DNA of 64,000 bases, from NCBI RefSeq assembly GCF_017571495.1, contig NZ_JAGETZ010000002.1, forward strand, positions 62,001-126,000, written 5' to 3'. Both the position numbers and the translations under genes were made by a program. The first letter of the stretch is position 1; every line of letters begins with the position of its first letter. Source of the DNA: Hymenobacter negativus. GTDB lineage: Bacteria > Bacteroidota > Bacteroidia > Cytophagales > Hymenobacteraceae. Under the pieces are notes generated by a model that saw only the letters and a list, made by a program, of their open reading frames with translations, did not search any database and was not told where the DNA came from. Positions 8,457-16,828 of this stretch are shown here, piece after piece.

Positions 8457-9512
8457 TTAGCGGCCCGCGTACTGCTTTTGGTTGTAGTCCTGGTAAGCGC
8501 CGCTCGTTACGCTGTTCAGCCATTCTTCGTTGGCGAGGTACCAGTCTACGGTTTGGGCGAGGCCTTGCTCGAAAGTCACAGAAGGCTTCCAGCCCAGCTC
8601 GTTCATGATTTTCGAGGAGTCGATGGCATAGCGCATGTCGTGGCCGGCGCGGTCGGTCACAAACTTGATGAGCTTGCGCGAGGTGCCCACCTCCTGGCCG
8701 GTTTTCTCATCCACCACGTCGCAGAGCAGCTCGATGAGCTTAAGGTTCTGCCACTCGTTTACGCCGCCAATGTTGTAGGTATCGCCCTCTTTGCCCTTAT
8801 GGAACACCGCGTCGATAGCCGTGGCGTGGTCTTTTACAAAGAGCCAGTCGCGCACGTTTTCACCTTTGCCGTACACGGGGACCGGCTGGCCGGTACGCAG
8901 GCGGTGGATGGCCAGCGGAATCAGCTTCTCGGGGAAATGGTTCGGGCCATAGTTGTTCGAGCAGTTGCTCAGCTTGATGGGCAGACCGTAGGTGTGGTGC
9001 CAGGCACGCACAAAGTGGTCGGAGCTGGCTTTAGAAGCCGAGTAGGGCGAGCGGGGGTCGTAAGCCGTTTCCTCGGTGAACATCTCGGGGCCGAAGTCCA
9101 GCGAGCCGTACACTTCGTCAGTACTTACGTGGTAGAACACGTGGCCCTCATAGCCGCCTGGCTGCCACAGGCTGCGGGCTGCATTCAGCAAATTCACTGT
9201 GCCAATGACGTTGGTTTTCACAAACGCCATTGGGTCGGTAATGCTACGGTCCACGTGTGACTCGGCTGCAAGGTGAATCACCGCATCAGGCTGTTCATGG
9301 GCAAAAAGCTGGTCGATGAAGTTCTGGTCAGCAATGTCACCTTTGATGAACTTGTAGTTCGACGCATTCTCAACATCGCGCAGGTTTTCCAGGTTGCCAG
9401 CATACGTCAGCGCGTCGAGATTGAGAATCTGATAGTCGGGATACTTCGTAACGAACAGCCGAACTACGTGGGAGCCAATGAAGCCGGCGCCGCCGGTGAT
9501 GAGGATTTTCAT
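8457..9512 (-). CDS. rfbB: dTDP-glucose 4,6-dehydratase
   Basis: The product is 351 aa, the usual RfbB/RmlB length. It converts dTDP-glucose to dTDP-4-keto-6-deoxyglucose with tightly bound NAD. Visible motifs are TGGAGFIGSHVVR at the N-terminus, HLAAESHVDRSI, the catalytic STDEVYGSLDFG (Thr-Asp-Glu triad) and YSASKASSDHFVRAWHHTYG (YxxxK). It sits between galE-like and WbpP-like genes in the minus-strand sugar operon, with short repeat-bearing gaps on both sides. Assignment is firm; the end-product sugar is not determined by this window. Confidence 0.96.
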   Translation of the reverse strand: MKILITGGAGFIGSHVVRLFVTKYPDYQILNLDALTYAGNLENLRDVENASNYKFIKGDIADQNFIDQLFAHEQPDAVIHLAAESHVDRSITDPMAFVKTNVIGTVNLLNAARSLWQPGGYEGHVFYHVSTDEVYGSLDFGPEMFTEETAYDPRSPYSASKASSDHFVRAWHHTYGLPIKLSNCSNNYGPNHFPEKLIPLAIHRLRTGQPVPVYGKGENVRDWLFVKDHATAIDAVFHKGKEGDTYNIGGVNEWQNLKLIELLCDVVDEKTGQEVGTSRKLIKFVTDRAGHDMRYAIDSSKIMNELGWKPSVTFEQGLAQTVDWYLANEEWLNSVTSGAYQDYNQKQYAGR

Positions 9513-9607
9513 TTTGCAGATGTGTAAATGTATCTGGTGTGGAGATGTGGAAATGAGGGTAAAAGCTGATTATCCAGCAAATCCCCATTCTTTCTCTTTT
9601 CTCGCAT
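9513..9607. repeat. Word-repeat intergenic spacer between galE and rfbB
   Basis: The 95-base gap carries loosely repeated words (ATGTGTAAATG, ATGTGGAAATGA) and a short inverted repeat CAGAT...ATCTG around 9517-9536. It belongs to the same class of short-word spacers as 8368-8450 and 36693-36774, but the symmetry is weaker. Confidence 0.4.
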
Positions 9608-10627
9608 TTATTTAAGTGTTTGCTGCCATTTCCAAGCGCTGGCCAGGGAGTCAGCCAAGGACGTTTCGGTTTTGAAACCCAGCACCTGCTCAGCCTTCGT
9701 AGCATCGGCATAGATGGCGGGTACGTCGCCAGGGCGACGCGGACCGATGCTGTAGTTCAGCTTCTGGCTGGTGGCTTGCTCGAAAGTTTGCACTACTTCA
9801 AGCACCGAATTACCGTTGCCCGTACCCACGTTGAAAGTTTCCACCACGTCGCTGGCCTTGCGGTCGAGCAGGCGTTGCACGGCCACAATGTGTGCTTTGG
9901 CCAAATCCACCACGTGGATGTAGTCGCGGATGTTGGTGCCATCGGGCGTGTCATAGTCGCCGCCGTTAATGGTCAACTTCTCGCGGATGCCCGCTGCCGT
10001 TTGGGTGATGAAGGGCACTAGGTTATTCGGCACGCCTAAGGGCAGCTCGCCGATTTTGGCCGACTCATGCGCGCCAATTGGGTTGAAGTAGCGCAGCAGA
10101 ATGGTGTGCAGCTTGTTGGTGGGCGCGGCCGATACATCGTTCACAATGTCCTCGCACATCTGCTTGGTGCGGCCGTAGGGCGACGAAGCCGGCTTGGTGG
10201 GCGTGGCCTCGGTCACGGGCAGCGCATCGGGAATGCCATACACAGTGCACGACGATGAAAACACCAGGCTTTCAACGTTGAACTCGTTCATTACGGCTAG
10301 GAGCGTCAACAGCGAGCCCACGTTGTTTTGGAAGTAAGCCAGCGGCTTCTGCACCGATTCGCCCACGGCTTTGTAAGCCGCAAAATGAATGACACCCGCA
10401 ATATCCGGCTCGGCCTGAAACACACCGCGCAACGCCGTCGCATCGGCGCAATCGATGCGGTGCGTTGGCACCTTATGGCCCAGGATAGCCTCAATGCCAG
10501 CCAGCGCTGACTCTTCCGAATTGCTGAAATTATCGACAATTATCGGCTGGTAGCCAGCTTGGGACAGTTCAACTACAGTATGCGACCCGATGTAGCCGGC
10601 ACCGCCAGTGACGAGAATCTTGTTCAT
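9608..10627 (-). CDS. galE: UDP-glucose 4-epimerase
   Basis: The product is 339 aa. N-terminal TGGAGYIGSHTVVELSQAG, the FAAYKAVGESVQKPLAYF stretch typical of GalE, the catalytic SSSCTVYG and YGRTKQMCEDI (YxxxK), and the NYFNPIGAHESAKIGE-like segment (here RYFNPIGAHESAKIGE) all fit GalE. It interconverts UDP-glucose and UDP-galactose. It lies in the sugar operon between the dehydrogenase gene and the rfbB-like gene. It differs clearly from the WbpP-like paralogue at 7354, so the operon has two distinct 4-epimerases. Confidence 0.94.
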   Translation of the reverse strand: MNKILVTGGAGYIGSHTVVELSQAGYQPIIVDNFSNSEESALAGIEAILGHKVPTHRIDCADATALRGVFQAEPDIAGVIHFAAYKAVGESVQKPLAYFQNNVGSLLTLLAVMNEFNVESLVFSSSCTVYGIPDALPVTEATPTKPASSPYGRTKQMCEDIVNDVSAAPTNKLHTILLRYFNPIGAHESAKIGELPLGVPNNLVPFITQTAAGIREKLTINGGDYDTPDGTNIRDYIHVVDLAKAHIVAVQRLLDRKASDVVETFNVGTGNGNSVLEVVQTFEQATSQKLNYSIGPRRPGDVPAIYADATKAEQVLGFKTETSLADSLASAWKWQQTLK

Positions 10628-10641
10628 ATTTTAAGCTACTA

Positions 10642-10664
10642 GCTATTAGTCCTTAGCTAATAGC
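10642..10664. repeat. Short-word inverted repeat upstream of galE
   Basis: GCTATTAG (10642-10649) and its complement CTAATAGC (10657-10664) lie in the 75-base gap between the dehydrogenase gene and galE. Further partial copies (AGCTACTAGC, AATAGCTAAC) occur in the same gap. It resembles the other short-word intergenic repeats in this window. Confidence 0.55.
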
Positions 10665-10702
10665 GCGTTAGGTTATATTCAATGAATAGCTAACCGCTGA
10701 GC

Positions 10703-11998
10703 CTACAGGCTCCAGTATTGCAGGTCCTTCATTTTGCCGCGGTACAAGCCTTTGATGTCGACCAACACAGCATTATCGGAGGTGATGGACTGGAAGTAGG
10801 CTTCATCCTTTTCGGCGTAGGGAGTGTGGCTCACGGCCACAATTACGGCGTCGTAATCGGTGCGCACGTCGTCGTTGTGGGTCAGACGGAAGCCGTACTC
10901 GTGGTGCAGCTCGTTGGAATCGGCATGCGGGTCGATGATGTCGACATTCACCGAGAAGTTCTTCAGTTCCTGAATCACGTCGGCCACTTTCGAGTTGCGG
11001 ATATCTTCCACATTTTCCTTGAAGGTGGCACCCATCACCAGCACGCGGCTTCTGGCCACGTCCTTGCCTTTCTTAATCATCATCTGCACCGTTTTGCGGG
11101 CGATGTAGGCACCCATATTATCGTTGGTGGTGCGTCCGCTTAAAATAACCTTGGCATCGTAGCCCAGCTCCTTAGCTTTATAAGTCAGATAGTAAGGGTC
11201 CACGCCAATGCAGTGGCCGCCTACCAGACCCGGCGAGAACTTCAGGAAGTTCCACTTCGTGCCGGCAGCTTCGAGCACTTCGTAGGTGTTGATGCTCATG
11301 CGGTCGAAAATCATCGACAGCTCGTTCATCAGGGCGATGTTGACGTCGCGCTGGGTATTTTCGATAATTTTGGCGGCTTCGGCTACGCGGATGCTGCTGG
11401 CGCGGTGTACGCCAGCCTTCACTACCAGTTCGTAGACTTTGGCAATGACATCGAGGCTTTCATCGTCGCAGCCAGCCACCACTTTTACAATGCTCGTGAG
11501 GGTATGCTCCTTATCGCCGGGGTTGATGCGCTCGGGCGAGTAGCCTACCTTGAAATCAACTGGGAATTTCAGGCCCGACAGGCGTTCCATCACGGGGATG
11601 CAGTCTTCTTCGGTGCAGCCAGGGTACACAGTGCTTTCAAACACCACATAATCACCTTTTTTCAGCACCTTGCCCACCGAGCCGGAAGCGCCAAGTAGCG
11701 GCTTGAGGTCGGGTTGGGCGTGCTCATCAATGGGTGTAGGCACGGCTACGATGTAGAACTGCGCCTGGCGCAACACCTCCAGCGAGTCGGTGAAAGTGAT
11801 GTCACAGCCTTCGAAGGCGTCTTTTTCCAGCTCACCACTTGGGTCGATGCCCTGCTTCATCTGCGCCACACGGCCGGCGTTGATGTCGAAGCCGATGACC
11901 TTAAGCTGCTTCGCAAATTCGAGGGCGATGGGCAGGCCCACGTAGCCGAGGCCGATAACGGCCAGCGTGGCCTCTTTGCGCAATAATTGTTCGTACAT
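10703..11998 (-). CDS. UDP-N-acetylhexosamine 6-dehydrogenase (WbpO/TviB-like)
   Basis: The product is 431 aa. It belongs to the UDP-glucose/GDP-mannose dehydrogenase superfamily: N-terminal NAD-binding VIGLGYVGLPIALEFA, central helix with ESTVYPGCTEEDC, the active-site loop GLVGGHCIGVDPYYL (catalytic Cys about 263), and a C-terminal UDP-binding domain with VMGATFKENVEDIRNSK. The family oxidises the C6 hydroxyl to a uronate in two NAD-dependent steps. The pairing with a WbpP-like epimerase points to UDP-GlcNAc or UDP-GalNAc as substrate rather than UDP-glucose; this is inference from the neighbourhood and from its WbpO/TviB-like sequence. Confidence 0.88.
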   Translation of the reverse strand: MYEQLLRKEATLAVIGLGYVGLPIALEFAKQLKVIGFDINAGRVAQMKQGIDPSGELEKDAFEGCDITFTDSLEVLRQAQFYIVAVPTPIDEHAQPDLKPLLGASGSVGKVLKKGDYVVFESTVYPGCTEEDCIPVMERLSGLKFPVDFKVGYSPERINPGDKEHTLTSIVKVVAGCDDESLDVIAKVYELVVKAGVHRASSIRVAEAAKIIENTQRDVNIALMNELSMIFDRMSINTYEVLEAAGTKWNFLKFSPGLVGGHCIGVDPYYLTYKAKELGYDAKVILSGRTTNDNMGAYIARKTVQMMIKKGKDVARSRVLVMGATFKENVEDIRNSKVADVIQELKNFSVNVDIIDPHADSNELHHEYGFRLTHNDDVRTDYDAVIVAVSHTPYAEKDEAYFQSITSDNAVLVDIKGLYRGKMKDLQYWSL

Positions 11999-12014
11999 TC
12001 TAGGAGATTATGAG

Positions 12015-12644
12015 TTATGAATTATGAGTCGTCGTCATAACGTTCTCATTCATAACGGTCACTGATTTTTTATCGTCACTCAATCGGTATTGCTCGCCGC
12101 TTTCGGGGCAGGTAGCGCGGCCTTTTTTATCAAAGCTGAGGCGATGGCCGTAGGCACTCATCCACCCTTGTGGCCGGGCGGGGGTACCAAATACAAGAGC
12201 ATAGGCCGGCACATTGTGCGTTACTACGCTGCCCGCGCCGACAAAAGCATAACGGCCCAGCCGCGTGCCGCACACAATGGTGGCGTTGGCACCGACGGTC
12301 ACACCCTGCTCCAGATAGGTGGTTTGGTATTGGCCGAGGCCTTTCCGGGGCACGGCACTGCGGGGGTTCTTCACATTGGTAAACACCACCGACGGGCCAA
12401 GGAAGACGTCGTCCTCACAGACCACACCACCATAGAGGCTCACGTTGTTCTGCACCTTCACGTTGCGGCCCAGCGTCACACCGTCGGCCACGAATACGTT
12501 CTGGCCCAAGTTGCAGTCGTCACCAATTTCGGCCCCGGCACATACGTGGCTGAAGTGCCAGATGCGGCTACCCCGGCCTATCTGGCAGCCCTCGTCGAGG
12601 ACGGCCGTGGGATGGGCATAGAAATCGGGGGTAGCGTGGGGCAT
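12015..12644 (-). CDS. Hexapeptide-repeat acetyltransferase (WbpD/WlbB-like)
   Basis: The product is 209 aa from the ATG at 12644; a GTG three codons earlier (12653) is the alternative. The left-handed beta-helix repeats are obvious ([LIV]-G-x4 rungs: IGRGSRIWHFSHVCAGAEIG, then NCNLGQ-like turns) and it resembles WbpD/WlbB, which N-acetylate UDP-2-acetamido-3-amino-hexuronates using acetyl-CoA. The 3-oxidase (WbpB) and aminotransferase (WbpE) are not in the window. The last dozen residues (MNENVMTTTHNS) are encoded by a short-word repeat that continues past the stop, so the natural C-terminus may have been rewritten. It is the first gene of the operon. Confidence 0.85.
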   Translation of the reverse strand: MPHATPDFYAHPTAVLDEGCQIGRGSRIWHFSHVCAGAEIGDDCNLGQNVFVADGVTLGRNVKVQNNVSLYGGVVCEDDVFLGPSVVFTNVKNPRSAVPRKGLGQYQTTYLEQGVTVGANATIVCGTRLGRYAFVGAGSVVTHNVPAYALVFGTPARPQGWMSAYGHRLSFDKKGRATCPESGEQYRLSDDKKSVTVMNENVMTTTHNS

Positions 12645-12670
12645 ATAGGACACAGAGATGTTTCGGCCCG

Positions 12671-12678
12671 CAAAGGTA
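12671..12678 (-). promoter_or_regulatory. -7 element (TACCTTTG) for the sugar operon
   Basis: On the minus strand TACCTTTG matches TAnnTTTG exactly and lies 26 bases upstream of the acetyltransferase ATG at 12644. No clear TTG -33 box is seen at the usual distance. It is the best candidate promoter for the seven-gene operon running down to 6057. Confidence 0.55.
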
Positions 12679-12813
12679 AGGAGAAGGGCGGTGTTGGCTT
12701 CGCACTTTTGCGTAATTCGCTTATTGTGCTTGCATTATGGCCCAACTAGCTCTTATAGCAAACCACCGTTAAGCATAAATCCCATTAATCCGCTGCATAT
12801 ACCGCATCTGCGG

Positions 12814-14256
12814 TCAAAGCTTCACGCACACATTCTGTGCTTCAGTAAAGAACCGTAACGCCTCTAGCCCACCCTCGCGGCCAACACCAGAATTCTTCAT
12901 GCCGCCAAAAGGCGTGCGCAGGTCGCGGTGCAGCCAGGTATTTACCCAAACGATGCCGCTGTGTAGCTGGTGGGCCACACGGTGTGCCCGCTGCAAGTCG
13001 CGCGTCCAGATAGTGGCAGAGAGGCCATAGTCGGTGCTGTTGGCCATCATTAGCGCCTCCTCATCGGTATCGAAGGGCGTGAGCGTAACGACGGGACCGA
13101 AAATTTCCTCCTGATTGGTGCGGCAGTCGAAGGGCAGGTTTTCGAATACTGTGGGTTCGAGGAAATAGCCGTTTTCGCAACGGCCCGGCACGGTAGCCCG
13201 ATGGCCGCCGGCGAGCAGAACGCCGCCTTCTTCGTGCGCCAGCTTTATATAGCCCAGCACCTTATTCAAATGGCCTTCGCTAACTAACGCGCCCTGCTTA
13301 GTATCCGGTTCGAGCGGGTCACCAATTTTCTGAGCTTCCAGCTGCTTCAAAAACTCGGTTTTGAAATCCTCATATAAGGGTCGCTCGATGAAGATGCGGG
13401 AACCGCACAGGCAAATCTGGCCTTGGTTGGCGAAGCTGCTGCGGATGCTGGTCGCCACGGCGGTGGCTAGGTCACAGTCGGCGAAAACGAGGTTGGGGTT
13501 TTTGCCACCCAGTTCCAGGCTGAGCTTCTTGAACATCGGCGCGGCGGTGCGGGCCAGGTGCCGCCCCGTGGCCGTGCCACCTGTGAAGCTAATGGCCTTA
13601 ATGCCCGGGTGCTCCACAATGGCCTGCCCACAGCTTGGGCCGTTGCCATGAATGATGTTGAGCACCCCCGCTGGCAGGCCAGCCTCAATGCACAACTCGC
13701 TCAGCAAAAAAGCGGTGGCCGGCGTGATTTCCGAGGGCTTAGCCACCACGCAGCATCCCACGGCTAGGGCCGGTGCAATCTTCCAGGTAAAGAGGTAGAG
13801 CGGCAGGTTCCAGGGTGAGATGCAGCCCACCACTCCTACCGGATGGCGCACGGTGTAGTTCACGGCCACGCCTTCCTGCACGTGGGCCTCGGTGGCGAAG
13901 TGGCCCGCGACGGTGCCGAAAAAGTGAAAGTTGCTGGCCGCGCGGGGAATATCCATTACGCGGGCCAGGCTTAAGGGCTTGCCATTGTCCTGGCTTTCGG
14001 CAAGGGCCAGGCGCTCTAGGTTAGCGTCAATCAGGTCGGCGATTTTGACGAGCAGACGGCCCCGGTCCTCGGCGGGCAGGGCACGCCAGGCGGGCAAGGC
14101 GGCTTCGGCGGCCATCACCGCAGCAGCCACATCATCAGGGCCAGAATCGGGAATCTGGCCGTATACCTGGCCGGTAGCAGGCTCAACATTGTCGAGGTAG
14201 CAGCCGGTAAGGGGCGGCACAAGCTGGCCGTTGAGGTAGTTCTGGATTACGAGCAT
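12814..14256 (-). CDS. 2-aminomuconate-6-semialdehyde dehydrogenase (ALDH family)
   Basis: The product is 480 aa from the ATG at 14256, chosen because a perfect -7 element lies at 14280-14287, upstream of it but inside the longer open frame starting at 14331. It oxidises 2-aminomuconic semialdehyde to 2-aminomuconate with NAD, the step after ACMSD. ALDH residues are in place: Asn150 (SPWNLPL), Lys173 (VAKPSE), Glu248 (LELGGKNPN) and catalytic Cys282 (NQGQICLCGSRIF). The family is close to 2-hydroxymuconic semialdehyde dehydrogenases and ALDH8A1. The specific substrate is inferred from the other kynurenine-pathway genes in the window. It is separated from them by about 10 kb of membrane glycosyltransferase genes. 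Confidence 0.85.
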   Translation of the reverse strand: MLVIQNYLNGQLVPPLTGCYLDNVEPATGQVYGQIPDSGPDDVAAAVMAAEAALPAWRALPAEDRGRLLVKIADLIDANLERLALAESQDNGKPLSLARVMDIPRAASNFHFFGTVAGHFATEAHVQEGVAVNYTVRHPVGVVGCISPWNLPLYLFTWKIAPALAVGCCVVAKPSEITPATAFLLSELCIEAGLPAGVLNIIHGNGPSCGQAIVEHPGIKAISFTGGTATGRHLARTAAPMFKKLSLELGGKNPNLVFADCDLATAVATSIRSSFANQGQICLCGSRIFIERPLYEDFKTEFLKQLEAQKIGDPLEPDTKQGALVSEGHLNKVLGYIKLAHEEGGVLLAGGHRATVPGRCENGYFLEPTVFENLPFDCRTNQEEIFGPVVTLTPFDTDEEALMMANSTDYGLSATIWTRDLQRAHRVAHQLHSGIVWVNTWLHRDLRTPFGGMKNSGVGREGGLEALRFFTEAQNVCVKL

Positions 14257-14279
14257 AATGAGGCGGCTGAAGGCCGAAC

Positions 14280-14287
14280 CAAAAGTA
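14280..14287 (-). promoter_or_regulatory. -7 element (TACTTTTG) for the aldehyde dehydrogenase gene
   Basis: An exact TAnnTTTG match on the minus strand, 23 bases upstream of the ATG at 14256. It argues against the longer start at 14331. No good -33 TTG is visible. Confidence 0.5.
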
Positions 14288-14577
14288 GCGGCTAGCATGA
14301 AAAAATACTTCTTAAACGGGTGCCGGGCCACCAGCCTCAGCCGCTACGGCTTTGATATCCCATGCCAACTCACTCTGCATGGTGCCATATGATTCACTTG
14401 CCTATAAAATCACTGACCTTGTAAATCAGCTTATTTCGACATCGCATTTACTATCAACCAACTAAAAAAATGGAATCAAGGCGACCAACGTACATCCTTG
14501 TCAATACCCCATTCTAAAGTCGGGTATATAATTCTTAATACTAGGCAGCGCTAAACTAGAGGTAATAGCTGCCAACC

Positions 14578-14610
14578 TTGAAAAGGTTGACGAATTATGC
14601 CCTAATTTTG
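14578..14610 (+). promoter_or_regulatory. Promoter for the first lipoprotein gene, overlapped by a small hairpin
   Basis: TTG at 14578-14580 is followed after 22 bases by TAATTTTG (14603-14610), an exact TAnnTTTG. The ATG at 14658 follows 47 bases later. A 7-bp inverted repeat (CAACCTT/AAGGTTG, 14573-14589) overlaps the -33 element and could be an operator. The rest of the roughly 400-base gap from 14257 is AT-rich with no gene seen. Confidence 0.55.
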
Positions 14611-14657
14611 ACTGTTCAAAAACCAATCTTCACTTTTTATTCAACTCTGCATTCTTG

Positions 14658-15230
14658 ATGTTACTTTCTATTTTTGCGTCGGTAAAGCGTTCGTGCTTTC
14701 GTGTAGTAGCTGGCAGCGCCCTGCTACTGGGAGTTGCCTCCTGTTCATCGGATTCTAAAGAAGGCGCAGCTCCTGCCAATCTGGTATCAAAAAATGATTT
14801 TGAAGCGTGTGAAGGTTGGGGGGTGACTTCTACATCCCTAACAAGCGCAAAGGCTCATTCCGGCCGCTATTCAATTAAGGTAGACCCAGGTATTGAGTAT
14901 AGTATTGGCTATGCAAATACCCTGGGAAAGATGTCCAGCACCAAAATCAAAAAGCTACATGTAAGTGGCTGGGCTATGCTGAGCAGCCCCAAAGTTAAAG
15001 CTGTACTCGTGCTACAGATAACAGACCCGGCGAAAGGAGGAGCTCAAATATATTGGCAGGCACTAAATATTCGGGCTGAAGTAAAAACTATTAACCACTG
15101 GACGCAAATCGAAAAGGATTTTGACTTACCGGATACCATTAGTTCTAATCAGGAGCTGAAGCTATACATGTGGCGGACAGGTCCGGATGACACCACTTAT
15201 CTTGATGATGTTGAGATTACCAAAGGGTAA
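14658..15230 (+). CDS. Lipoprotein with beta-rich Y-L-D-D domain (copy 1)
   Basis: The product is 190 aa from the ATG at 14658; a TTG directly before it is the alternative. A type II signal peptide ends in GVASC, so the mature protein is lipid-anchored. The mature part resembles a carbohydrate-binding jelly-roll: it opens with NDFEACEGWG, contains SAKAHSGRYSIKV, and ends with TYLDDVEITKG. The same layout is found in the lipoproteins at 20800 and 31768 and at the C-termini of the membrane proteins at 18839, 21320 and 24938. A GT-C-like membrane protein gene follows on the same strand after 176 bases with a hairpin. No enzyme motif is visible. Carbohydrate binding is inference from fold-like features. 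Confidence 0.8.
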   Translation: MLLSIFASVKRSCFRVVAGSALLLGVASCSSDSKEGAAPANLVSKNDFEACEGWGVTSTSLTSAKAHSGRYSIKVDPGIEYSIGYANTLGKMSSTKIKKLHVSGWAMLSSPKVKAVLVLQITDPAKGGAQIYWQALNIRAEVKTINHWTQIEKDFDLPDTISSNQELKLYMWRTGPDDTTYLDDVEITKG

Positions 15231-15250
15231 GGCACTTTCTTATTTATTAG

Positions 15251-15303
15251 ACAGCCCGCAGACGTGATAACAAGTTAACTTGTTTTGCATGTCTGCGGGC
15301 TGT
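15251..15303 (+). terminator. Nested hairpin after lipoprotein copy 1
   Basis: Arms ACAGCCCGCAGAC (15251-15263) and its complement (15291-15303) are perfect. Inside the loop sits a second perfect 16-base palindrome (AACAAGTT/AACTTGTT, 15269-15284). The T-run after the outer stem is only three bases, so it may attenuate rather than end transcription into the next gene. Confidence 0.6.
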
Positions 15304-15406
15304 TTAATGTTCAGCTTCAATACAATCTATTGAAAAAAAATGCCTCTGCTTTCTGAATGCGGCTATCTACCTAAATAAAAAGTTTTCTGTTCAGTATCTG
15401 CCCAGT

Positions 15407-16774
15407 ATGTCAATCTCAAACAGCCGCTCTACCCCGCACATCCTTCCATGGGCCGTGTTGACGCTTGCTATTCTAGAAGCGGCACAGTTTACCTACTTCC
15501 GTAATCAGCTAGGTGACTATATCAGTCCCATTGTATTGTATTTCACGGCAGTGGCCCTTTGCCTAGTTACTGCTTGGTCAGTGCGTCACAAGCCACTGCC
15601 AACACTTTTGCCAGTGGCGGTGCGTGGTGGCTCTTGGTGGCCGGGTGCTTTGGCACTAACTGTCGGCTTGGCACTATGTTTACCGCTGCTCAAATCACGC
15701 ATCGAAGGAACGCTTGCGCAGGATTATTCCGATATTATTCCGGCTCTCACGGTATACTGCCAACGGTTTCTAAACGGTGAAGTTGTACACCGCCCCTTAA
15801 CAGAAGATTTGGGCTACTTTCTGGAGCCAGGATACTTGCCTGCTACATGGTTCCCATTTGTAGTATCCGAATACTTTCGGTTTGATTATCGCTGGATGAG
15901 CACCTTTATCATGCTTCTAGGAATAGTAAGCTATCTGATAACTGTAGTACGCTTGCGTCGCGGACCGTTGCTCACCTTTGGGCTGGGCATGCTGCCATTC
16001 GTTTTCACGTATTATGTGCTACGTCCCACCGATGACGCAGTCCTTCGCGCTAACGCAGATATTTTCTCTCTAACGGTTGAGCCACTTATTATAGGCTATT
16101 ATCTGCTGCTGGTAGCTGGGGTCTTGCTGCCTTCACGCCCGCTTTTTATCATTGCCCTAGTGCTATGCCTGCTATCTCGATATTCGCTGGTATTCTGGGT
16201 TCCGCTCTATGTGGGGTTAGTTTACGTGAACGAATCCCGGCAGTGGGCTTGGACGATAGTAGGCTTAGCAGCAGCTGGCGTACTCGCCTTTTATGTGGTG
16301 CCGGTACTTTCGCACGACTGGGGTCTCTTTATGCGAGTCCAGAAGGTTTATACTGAAACCACTCTGGGCGAATGGAGGAATTCAGGAGAAGACGGTCGGC
16401 CTTACCATTTGTATAACGGCATTGGGTTAACCAATTTGTTCTATCACTTCGGCTCCGGTGACCTGCTAACCCGGCTCAAACTTGCTAAAGCTGTTCATTT
16501 GCTGTCAGTTGTGGCAATAGTCATCGGCGCAGCCTTGGTTTATTGGCGTCAGCGCCTACCCCGTATCAACTACCGACTCTACGCCGTAATCGTACTGAAG
16601 CTTTACCTCACTACTTTCTACGCCTTGCTTCAGGTACCTTATACCTATCTGGCGATAGTAGGTTTCTTCATTTCCTTATACCTAGTGGTAATAGCGGTGG
16701 GGCCGGCAGTAATGGAATCGGCTGAAGCTACTCCACTACAAAGCGCTTTTGTGAAAGATGCGGAGGTGTCATAG
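15407..16774 (+). CDS. Polytopic membrane protein, GT-C glycosyltransferase-like
   Basis: The product is 455 aa with about ten to twelve hydrophobic segments. After two or three membrane helices comes a periplasmic-looking loop with acidic residues (QDYSDIIPALTVY, residues about 106-118, then RFLNGEVVHRPL and PGYLPATWFPF). This layout recalls GT87/DUF2029-type polyprenyl-phosphate-sugar transferases, where an Asp in the first external loop is catalytic. It follows the lipoprotein gene at 14658 and is convergent with the membrane gene at 16829. DNA here is visibly more AT-rich than in the flanking metabolic genes. The GT-C assignment is tentative; the enzyme may instead be a flippase or polymerase. 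Confidence 0.7.
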   Translation: MSISNSRSTPHILPWAVLTLAILEAAQFTYFRNQLGDYISPIVLYFTAVALCLVTAWSVRHKPLPTLLPVAVRGGSWWPGALALTVGLALCLPLLKSRIEGTLAQDYSDIIPALTVYCQRFLNGEVVHRPLTEDLGYFLEPGYLPATWFPFVVSEYFRFDYRWMSTFIMLLGIVSYLITVVRLRRGPLLTFGLGMLPFVFTYYVLRPTDDAVLRANADIFSLTVEPLIIGYYLLLVAGVLLPSRPLFIIALVLCLLSRYSLVFWVPLYVGLVYVNESRQWAWTIVGLAAAGVLAFYVVPVLSHDWGLFMRVQKVYTETTLGEWRNSGEDGRPYHLYNGIGLTNLFYHFGSGDLLTRLKLAKAVHLLSVVAIVIGAALVYWRQRLPRINYRLYAVIVLKLYLTTFYALLQVPYTYLAIVGFFISLYLVVIAVGPAVMESAEATPLQSAFVKDAEVS

Positions 16775-16828
16775 CGAGGTAGCCGCCACTGCATACCGCG
16801 TGAAAGTATAGGTACTGGATAGCAGGCC

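Noticed and set aside
6057..9512. Complete dTDP-rhamnose pathway
   Set aside because: Only the rfbA and rfbB steps are present. RmlC- and RmlD-like genes are not found in the window.
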